Shown here piece after piece: positions 5,226 to 9,443 of a stretch of DNA of 9,443 nucleotides. Below the pieces are notes generated by a model. It was not told the origin of the DNA and ran no database searches. It saw only the letters and a list, made by a program, of their open reading frames with translations. This DNA is from CAZVON01 sp964628435 (GTDB lineage Bacteria > Patescibacteriota > Microgenomatia > Levybacterales > UBA12049): NCBI GenBank assembly GCA_964628435.1, contig CAZVON010000034.1, positions 1-9,443 of the forward strand, read 5' to 3'. The translations under genes and the position numbers were made by a program. The first letter of the stretch is position 1. Each line of letters begins with the position of its first letter.

Positions 5226-5240
5226 AAGACCTTCCCTGCG
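5200..5240 (-). terminator. Intrinsic terminator of the recombinase gene
   Basis: On the minus strand, CGCAGGG-AA-GGTC-TTTT-GACC-AA-CCCTGCG (5240-5211) is followed by TTTATTTTTT. The stem is 11 bp with one internal AA/AA mismatch. It lies 30 bp after the TAG of the recombinase gene. Confidence 0.85.
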
Positions 5241-5245
5241 TGGAC

Positions 5246-5263
5246 TGCACATGTGTTGACAAC
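5246..5263. repeat. Left flank inverted-repeat word of the recombinase module
   Basis: Read on the minus strand this is GTTGTCAA-CAC-ATGTGCA. The same two words, GTTGTCAA and ATGTGCA, occur in the same order on the plus strand at 6238-6263, so the recombinase gene lies between inverted copies. The distance between the two words differs (3 against 11 bp). Confidence 0.35.
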
Positions 5264-5269
5264 CAAAGC

Positions 5270-6169
5270 CTAGTGGCTTACCCGCCTAGCTTGTGTTATC
5301 TGCGTGTAAACCTGAGTCGTGGCGATTCTAGAGTGTCCAAGTAGTTCCTGCAGGTCACGAAGATTAGCGTGGTTACGCAGCAAATGGACCGCGAACGAAT
5401 GCCGCAAGGTATGGGGGCTTACCGCCCCTATGATCCCTGCGATTTTTGCGTGGCCCTTGAGGAGGAGCCAGAACCCCTGCCTGGTGAGCCGTTCACCGCG
5501 ATGATTCACAAACAGGGCTGGCGTCTCACCATGCCGAGTCAGGATCGGGCGAGCCGTGCTCAGATACTTTTCAATCGCCTCGTGCGTTTGGTAATCAAAC
5601 GGAACGTGCCGCTCCCGGGCTGCGCTGCCCAGCACTCGAACGAATCTCGTCCAGGGGTTAACGTCTTCTACGTCAAGCCCAATCAGCTCGGAAACTCGCA
5701 TGCCAGTTGCGTAGAGCAACCGAAGCATCGCAGAATCGCGTGTGGCCTCTGGGCTGCTTTTTGCGGCTGGCGCAGCAAGAAGATCACTGACTTGCTCGTT
5801 GCTGAGTGTGCGTGGCAGCGTCTTGCCCACCTTTGGTATGTCAAGATCCCTCGTTGGATCGGTTTTGACCACTCCTTCAGCCGTCAGCCAGTGGAAGAAC
5901 GACTTGATTGTCGCGACTTTGCGGGCAAGCGTTGCCGAAGCGTAACTCTTCTCCCGCAGCGAAGCGATATAAGCAACCAGACGAGGCTTGGTGACTCCGC
6001 TCCAGTTGAAACCATCCTGCCCTGGAACAACTGTAATAGGATGAACTCCGCCCTCGGTCCGCAGATACTCTAAGAGTTGGTACAGATCACCGCGGTAGGC
6101 TGCGACTGTGTTTTCCGAAAATCCTTCCGTTAAGAGGTGAGTCAAAAAACGGTCGATCTGCGACTCCAT
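5270..6169 (-). CDS. Xer-like tyrosine recombinase, GC-rich, probably acquired
   Basis: A 299-residue site-specific recombinase of the XerC/XerD class. The SAM-like core-binding domain covers about 1-100 and the catalytic domain about 120-290. Visible catalytic residues are Arg158 (ATGMRVSEL), His253 and Arg256 (SPHTLRHSF), His279 (LLGHS) and Tyr288 (VYTQ). The beta-hairpin lysine, Lys172 of E. coli XerD in GKG-N-K, is replaced: the segment reads GSAARERHVP, with Ser182 at that place. Reduced or altered activity is therefore possible. Base composition is unlike the neighbours (for example 36 G+C in 60 bases at 5401-5460, against 24 in 60 at 4081-4140), suggesting transfer from a GC-richer lineage. 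An SD AAGGAG precedes the ATG and an own terminator follows. Roles could be chromosome dimer resolution or mobility of a small element. I leave out xerC/xerD because the orthology is unsure. Confidence 0.9.
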   Translation of the reverse strand: MESQIDRFLTHLLTEGFSENTVAAYRGDLYQLLEYLRTEGGVHPITVVPGQDGFNWSGVTKPRLVAYIASLREKSYASATLARKVATIKSFFHWLTAEGVVKTDPTRDLDIPKVGKTLPRTLSNEQVSDLLAAPAAKSSPEATRDSAMLRLLYATGMRVSELIGLDVEDVNPWTRFVRVLGSAARERHVPFDYQTHEAIEKYLSTARPILTRHGETPALFVNHRGERLTRQGFWLLLKGHAKIAGIIGAVSPHTLRHSFAVHLLRNHANLRDLQELLGHSRIATTQVYTQITQARRVSH

Positions 6170-6237
6170 GTCTGTCTCCTTTCTTGTGATTGCTTCAAGA
6201 CGGATTACCGCCTTTTTACGTCTAAGCCAAGTTTTTT

Positions 6238-6263
6238 GTTGTCAAACAACGTGTCAATGTGCA
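6238..6263. repeat. Right flank inverted-repeat word of the recombinase module
   Basis: GTTGTCAA (6238-6245) and ATGTGCA (6257-6263) on the plus strand, matching in opposite orientation the words at 5263-5246. This is a possible recombination or attachment sequence for the recombinase, or a chance similarity. Confidence 0.35.
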
Positions 6264-6339
6264 AAAAAAAATAGAAAAAAGCTGTAAAACAGAAAATAGT
6301 ATCTGGAAAGCAAAATCCAAATCGTCCTGTTTGAGGCAG

Positions 6340-6368
6340 ATTATAACAAAAAATAGCTCAATAGTAAA
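6340..6368 (-). promoter_or_regulatory. Possible promoter of the recombinase gene
   Basis: On the minus strand, TTTACT (6368-6363, four of six matches), a 17-bp spacer and a perfect TATAAT (6345-6340). The start is predicted near 6333, far upstream of the ATG at 6169. Confidence 0.5.
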
Positions 6369-6427
6369 AATAAGCTCTGACGGTGTCCCACAATCTTAGC
6401 ACTCACCAGATATGGTTTGCCAAGAAA

Positions 6428-6982
6428 TTAGTATAACGAGGATCCAAGATATGCCAGAAAGAGGTTACGTAATAGTCGTCCTGCTAAAAGCAGCATAAAA
6501 AACCTTACAGGCGAATACGCTAGCACTCCAGATAAAATGCCAATTACATCAAATAGTGGATTAGGAATCAGGGCAAACGTAAAAATAAGAATTCCTCCAA
6601 ATTTGGTAAATAAATTATGAATAATTTTATATTTACCATCGATCTTTGCCAGCAAAACGTGTTTGCCAGAATGGCCTAAGAAAAAACCCACCATTTCTCC
6701 CATTGCTCCACCTAATGCGGACATGAGTGCAACAGGCATTGGAGAATATAATGCTCCTCCAGCAACTACCGATGCAATCGCAGGAGCCGGAAAAAAAAGT
6801 GTTGCCGAACCAACTAAATTAATCAAAAAAATCCCAGCCAACCCCAGTGACCGAAACTCAGTCAATCGATCCTGAAATACGAATGCCAAAACTACGATAA
6901 CCAGTGACGTGACAAATAAAATGATCCCTTGCTTTCTCATTTTTTTGTTGATTTGAAATTTCTTAGTTCTTTTAATTTCCAC
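6428..6982 (-). CDS. VTT/DedA-type integral membrane protein
   Basis: A 184-residue protein with about five hydrophobic segments: about 18-37, 47-64, 66-98, 128-153 and 157-180. It carries features of the VTT (SNARE-associated, DedA/TVP38) family: a Gly-rich reentrant region GGAMGEMVGFFLGHSGK (91-107), a Pro-containing FALIPNPLFDVIGILSG (136-152), and a final GR (168-169). DedA/VTT proteins act in the membrane, in bacteria linked to lipid (undecaprenyl-phosphate or phosphatidylethanolamine) translocation and membrane homeostasis. The role here is inferred. Two starts are possible. The ATG at 6982 has GGGAG 10 nt upstream and overlaps the preceding gene by 46 bp. The ATG at 6940 overlaps its stop as ATGA but has no SD. 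I keep the longer one; the extra residues are basic (MEIKRTKKFQINKK), as expected for a cytoplasmic N-terminus. Confidence 0.8.
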   Translation of the reverse strand: MEIKRTKKFQINKKMRKQGIILFVTSLVIVVLAFVFQDRLTEFRSLGLAGIFLINLVGSATLFFPAPAIASVVAGGALYSPMPVALMSALGGAMGEMVGFFLGHSGKHVLLAKIDGKYKIIHNLFTKFGGILIFTFALIPNPLFDVIGILSGVLAYSPVRFFMLLLAGRLLRNLFLAYLGSSLY

Positions 6983-7206
6983 ATAAAAAGCGCTCCCTTG
7001 TTCTTCGCGTTGCTATCAACCACAAACGACAATGCTTTTTCAAGGATTGATCGATGCACTGTTTTTGCCAATTTGATATACAAACTCTTATGTTTATAAT
7101 CATCTAATTGTTCTGCCAAATACACCCCATACGACTGGAATTCCCGAGAAATATATCTGTCGCGAGTAGGATCAAACTTTTTAAGTATCTGGGAAACCTG
7201 TTGCAT
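6937..7206 (-). CDS. Small conserved-looking hypothetical protein
   Basis: An 89-residue soluble, mostly helical, basic protein with no recognised domain. The central block SREFQSYGVYLAEQLDD...SLYIKLAKTV and the following ILEKALSFVVDSNAKNKGALFMWKLKELR look like conserved protein sequence rather than a random ORF, and I have the impression of similar short proteins in CPR genomes. There is no signal peptide and no cysteine. TATAAT at 7219-7214 ends 7 nt before the ATG and there is no SD, so the mRNA is probably leaderless. The stop overlaps the downstream membrane-protein gene (ATGA at 6940-6937, or a 46-bp overlap with the longer start), so the two are co-translated and probably work together. 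Function is unknown. Confidence 0.75.
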   Translation of the reverse strand: MQQVSQILKKFDPTRDRYISREFQSYGVYLAEQLDDYKHKSLYIKLAKTVHRSILEKALSFVVDSNAKNKGALFMWKLKELRNFKSTKK

Positions 7207-7213
7207 GTGGTTA

Positions 7214-7219
7214 ATTATA
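7214..7219 (-). promoter_or_regulatory. -10 box of the 6937-7206 gene
   Basis: Perfect TATAAT on the minus strand with a 7-nt gap to the ATG at 7206. No good -35 is found at 16-18 bp. The predicted start lies at or next to the start codon. Confidence 0.4.
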
Positions 7220-7240
7220 GATGAATTTTATAAGAAGAGC

Positions 7241-7280
7241 TACCAATGGTTTCCTATTGCCGATTTCTTATTGCTTATTT
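7241..7280. repeat. Imperfect short-word repeat at the 3' end of pth
   Basis: On the minus strand, words of the form AATAAGC, AATAAGAAAT and CGGCAATAGGAAA follow one another, starting inside the last codons of pth and running into the spacer. It looks like decayed tandem low-complexity sequence. Confidence 0.4.
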
Positions 7281-7904
7281 CGTATTAAACTTATTCATGG
7301 CAGATTCTAGGCTTTGTTCAAGTGCCATTTGGAGAGCTTTAGATGCGCGTTTGAGCATATTTTTTACTTTTCCTGCTTCGTGACCATTAAAACTTCCTAA
7401 AACAAATTCATCAACATCTCTCACATATGACTTGTGATATTCGTGTTCGTTATCGGTATTTTTATGTGGATGGCCAATTCCCATGCGAAACCGCCAAAAT
7501 TTTTCAGTTCCCAGTTGCTGCATAATCGATTCTATTCCTCGATGCCCACCACTGCTTCCTCCCATTCTGACTCTGATACTGCCCAAAGGTAAATCGATGT
7601 CATCGTGAATGATCCAAAGATCAGTAATTGGTACTTGGTAATGAGTAATGAGTAATTGTACCGCAAGACCAGAGTTATTCATAAAGGTTTTTGGTTTAGC
7701 AAGAATTACTTTCTCAAGCTTACCGATTTTTGGCTTCCATTCAAGTTCAACAATATCGCTTTTGAAGGTGTTGCTCTTCTCCCACATTGTTTTTCGGACA
7801 GGTTCATAATCTTTTAAGAACTGTTCAACCACCATACACCCAAGATTATGTCGTGTTTTTTTGTATTTTTCTAAAGGATTCCCTAACCCAACAATTAGTT
7901 TCAT
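7275..7904 (-). CDS. pth: Peptidyl-tRNA hydrolase
   Basis: A 209-residue enzyme that frees tRNA from peptidyl-tRNA released prematurely by ribosomes, essential in most bacteria. Key residues are all visible: Asn9 (GLGNP), catalytic His19 (TRHNLG), Asn76/77 (MNNSG), Asp101 (IHDDIDLP) and His121 (GGHRG). The last motif is GGHNG in E. coli, so the Asn there is Arg122 here. It is slightly longer than E. coli Pth because of an enlarged region at about 36-66 and an HPHKNTDNEHEYHKS loop (145-159). A TATAAT (7921-7916) stands 11 nt before the ATG, with no SD. It follows the phosphoribosyltransferase by 47 bp on the same strand. A tandem ATTACTC word lies inside the gene without changing its length. 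Confidence 0.97.
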   Translation of the reverse strand: MKLIVGLGNPLEKYKKTRHNLGCMVVEQFLKDYEPVRKTMWEKSNTFKSDIVELEWKPKIGKLEKVILAKPKTFMNNSGLAVQLLITHYQVPITDLWIIHDDIDLPLGSIRVRMGGSSGGHRGIESIMQQLGTEKFWRFRMGIGHPHKNTDNEHEYHKSYVRDVDEFVLGSFNGHEAGKVKNMLKRASKALQMALEQSLESAMNKFNTK

Positions 7905-7915
7905 ATTAAAAAAAC

Positions 7916-7921
7916 ATTATA
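7916..7921 (-). promoter_or_regulatory. -10 box of pth
   Basis: Perfect TATAAT on the minus strand, 11 nt before the pth ATG. No clear -35 at the normal distance. It would give a leader of about 5 nt. Confidence 0.4.
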
Positions 7922-7951
7922 AATCACATAATATTGTTATATCCTTATATC

Positions 7952-8578
7952 TTAATCTCTTAGCATTTTGACGACTTGCTCATCGAACACTTGTGGAAAT
8001 TCCTCATAAAACTGTCCTACTGCGGCAAACTCTTGTTCTACATCCAACGCAATAATAGCGTCAAACAATCGCTCAATAGTGTAGAATGTGTCCTTTGCGA
8101 TAACAGGCACTGCAAGAATTATTTTTTGCGCTTTTTGTCGGCGTAAAAACTTGATGGCACACAATACAGTCGCGCCAGTCGCGATTCCATCATCCACTAA
8201 AATAATTTTTTTATTCGCGACATTCAGTGGCATTTTTTCTGCTCGTAATATATTCTCTTTTTCTTTTTGTTCGTCAAACTTTTGCCTTCTGAGGTTTGCT
8301 TTTTGACTTTGAGTTATACCAAGGCGTCGAATTAACAGTATATCCCAAAAAACAGTGCTTTGAGGGCCTATCGCGCCAATAGCAAGCTCTGGATTTTGTG
8401 GCGCGCCAATTTTTCGAATAACTAACACATCAAGAGATAACAAAAGATTCGAAGCAATTTCTTGAGCAACAACCACCCCGCCTCTGGCAATACCTAAAAC
8501 AAGAACCTCTTTCTTACCTTTATACTGTTTTAACCTCTGCGCCAATAGTATACCTGCATGCTGGCGATTACGAAACAT
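7952..8578 (-). CDS. Phosphoribosyltransferase-family protein
   Basis: A 208-residue type I phosphoribosyltransferase-fold protein. The PRPP-binding motif is complete at 125-137 (IILVDDGIATGAT). Other family blocks are LGIARGGVVVAQEIA (28-42), VLVIRKIGAPQNPELAIGAIG (51-71) and the C-terminal AVGQFYEEFPQV (186-197). These belong to the stand-alone 'predicted phosphoribosyltransferase' group, which in other bacteria is often fused to a hydrolase domain. Its substrate base is not known; a nucleobase-salvage or regulatory role is possible. It is 57 bp downstream of the endonuclease Q-like gene and 47 bp upstream of pth, so they may be co-transcribed. No SD and no clear promoter precede the ATG. 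Confidence 0.9.
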   Translation of the reverse strand: MFRNRQHAGILLAQRLKQYKGKKEVLVLGIARGGVVVAQEIASNLLLSLDVLVIRKIGAPQNPELAIGAIGPQSTVFWDILLIRRLGITQSQKANLRRQKFDEQKEKENILRAEKMPLNVANKKIILVDDGIATGATVLCAIKFLRRQKAQKIILAVPVIAKDTFYTIERLFDAIIALDVEQEFAAVGQFYEEFPQVFDEQVVKMLRD

Positions 8579-8635
8579 ATTAATAATTAACCAATTTCAA
8601 ATATGATTTTTTTGAGATGATTTGACATTTGTTGA

Positions 8636-9443
8636 TTAAAACAGTCCCATCTGTTCCTTTTTTTCAATTTTTTCTTCTTTTGATCGGTTCTGAGAATCAA
8701 CCTCTGGTAAAAGAGATTGCGTCTTTGTTATACCGTTTGGTTTATCTTGATTCCATATCTGTACGTGCCCATACTCTCCATCATAACCTGGATCAATAAC
8801 AATACTACCTTGACGGACTTTACCGACGCCTTCTGCTATTTTTAGTCCACAAACTTTTTCTAACTCAGGAATTGGCGTTTTTAATAATACTTCAAGTTCT
8901 GAACCAAAGGTTGTGGTAAGCGTATCAAACATGTTCCTCACCCGCTGTGTAGAAACAGTCGAGTTGAGCCCTTCGGCAATAATTTCAAGAAGTGGCACCA
9001 ATTTAACATAGGGTGGTTGTTTTTTTAAAGAATCCGTATACCACTTAATGCCATTGGGACTCATTTTTTCCAAAATCCGATTAAGAAGCTTTCCGTCACC
9101 AAGTTGTTCAACTCGATATAAAACTCCTTCGGTAAGTTTTTTTTTACAGACTGGGCAGATATTACCTTCTTCTTTTGTTTGTTTTGGATCCCTTACAGTT
9201 TTACAATTCCGGTGTCCTGAAAAATGATACTTCCCTTCTTCCGGATAAAATTCGATCGTATACCCAACCTTCAATAACCCATCTTTTTTTCTTTTAATTG
9301 CGTCTGCAATATCATTGTATGTAATTCTTACTTCTGAATTTTCATTCTGAATGATAGATTCTGAATTCTGAATTGTGAATACGGTTGCTTCTCTTCCCAT
9401 CTTTGCCGGGCTATGTGCGTCTGAAAATGACAGAATTGAGCGA
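8636..9443 (-). CDS. Endonuclease Q-family protein (PHP-type DNA repair nuclease), C-terminal part
   Basis: The reading frame is open to the right edge, so the ATG at 9400 is internal. Upstream codons read ILSFSDAHSPAKMGREATVF, the end of the PHP nuclease domain. About 268 residues are visible. EndoQ cleaves DNA 5' of deaminated bases (uracil, hypoxanthine) and abasic sites. A zinc-finger region follows the PHP end: HFSGHRNC, then CPVC about 15 residues on. Next come KLVPLLEIIAEGLN, FGSELEVLLKTPIPEL, IAEGVGKVRQG and PGYDGEYG, all family blocks. The end is a charged linker and a terminal QMGLF, which matches the bacterial sliding-clamp-binding pentapeptide. Between GREATVF and the next family block lies an 18-residue insertion made of a DNA word repeat. 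It is the first of several minus-strand genes leading to pth. Confidence 0.9.
   Translation of the reverse strand, partial: RSILSFSDAHSPAKMGREATVFTIQNSESIIQNENSEVRITYNDIADAIKRKKDGLLKVGYTIEFYPEEGKYHFSGHRNCKTVRDPKQTKEEGNICPVCKKKLTEGVLYRVEQLGDGKLLNRILEKMSPNGIKWYTDSLKKQPPYVKLVPLLEIIAEGLNSTVSTQRVRNMFDTLTTTFGSELEVLLKTPIPELEKVCGLKIAEGVGKVRQGSIVIDPGYDGEYGHVQIWNQDKPNGITKTQSLLPEVDSQNRSKEEKIEKKEQMGLF
9334..9377. repeat. In-frame ATTCAGAA word repeat inside the EndoQ-like gene
   Basis: On the minus strand ATTCAGAA or close variants occur four times in about 44 bp (ATTCAGAATTCAGAA, ATTCAGAATG, ATTCAGAA). They encode an Asn/Ser/Gln/Glu-rich stretch, TIQNSESIIQNENSEV, between two conserved blocks. Confidence 0.65.

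Larger units (their letters stand above)
6170..6427. other. Long leader/spacer upstream of the recombinase, no gene
   Basis: No credible ORF or tRNA is visible. On the minus strand it holds a promoter-like pair (6368-6340), so the recombinase mRNA would carry a leader of about 165 nt. The leader contains a small CTGT-TTT-ACAG hairpin followed by a broken T-run (about 6290-6264), and two TTGACA words (6256-6251 and 6245-6240). The part at 6370-6427 is GC-richer and has no recognisable feature or clear terminator for the upstream membrane-protein gene. Confidence 0.5.

Noticed and set aside
5190..5252. N-terminal extension of the acylphosphatase from the ATG at 5252
   Set aside because: It would translate through the recombinase terminator hairpin and T-run; the family begins at the internal Met, which has its own -10 box.
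5369..6073. Long plus-strand ORF of 234 codons antisense to the recombinase
   Set aside because: The GC-rich gene has few stops in other frames; the product has no domain, no SD and no promoter, while the minus-strand frame is a clear recombinase.
6370..6427. Possible RNA gene in the GC-richer spacer after the VTT gene
   Set aside because: No tRNA cloverleaf and no long stem could be drawn; only 4-bp pairings.
8636..9400. Treating the ATG at 9400 as the true start of the EndoQ-like gene
   Set aside because: The frame stays open to the window edge and encodes SFSDAHSP, the end of the PHP domain, so the Met is internal.

Overview
The window is AT-rich and gene-dense, with short spacers and small proteins. 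It resembles a Patescibacteria/CPR genome, although no rRNA or marker set is present to prove this. Hints are the pared-down protein families, the membrane-anchored DsbA with a long low-complexity linker, several promoters sitting almost on the start codon, and short AT-rich word repeats in spacers and even inside genes. UGA is used as a normal stop (acylphosphatase, the 6937-7206 gene), so the UGA=Gly code of Gracilibacteria/SR1 does not apply.

Layout. The left edge (1-507, minus strand) is a metal-response pair: the start of a small membrane-anchored protein, possibly a cupredoxin, downstream of csoR. csoR has a clear promoter and a G/C-quartet operator. Next on the minus strand are a D-2-hydroxyacid dehydrogenase (654-1658) and a CRP/FNR-family regulator (1778-2431). 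The regulator diverges from a compact plus-strand unit: two CRP-type palindromes, a -10 box, a strong SD, a 58-residue ORF (2567-2743) and a strong intrinsic terminator. A membrane-anchored DsbA-type thiol oxidoreductase follows on the plus strand (2840-3655), with a perfect consensus promoter.

Everything from 3657 to the right edge is on the minus strand. In transcription order, starting from the right edge, it holds: the 3' part of an endonuclease Q-type protein (8636-9443), a phosphoribosyltransferase, peptidyl-tRNA hydrolase, a small conserved-looking hypothetical, a VTT/DedA-type membrane protein, a GC-rich Xer-like tyrosine recombinase of likely foreign origin, an acylphosphatase, a Fur-family regulator, and a ZIP metal transporter overlapping the regulator.

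Themes. Metal handling occurs twice: CsoR with a likely copper protein, and Fur with ZIP. Each has a promoter whose operator overlaps the -10/start region, which suggests simple metal-dependent repression. The strongest candidate for something undescribed is the small gene divergent from the CRP/FNR regulator. The regulator's own reading frame also holds an 18-bp palindrome that is both CsoR-operator-like and terminator-like. The recombinase module differs from its surroundings in base composition, lacks the usual catalytic lysine and is flanked by similar inverted words.
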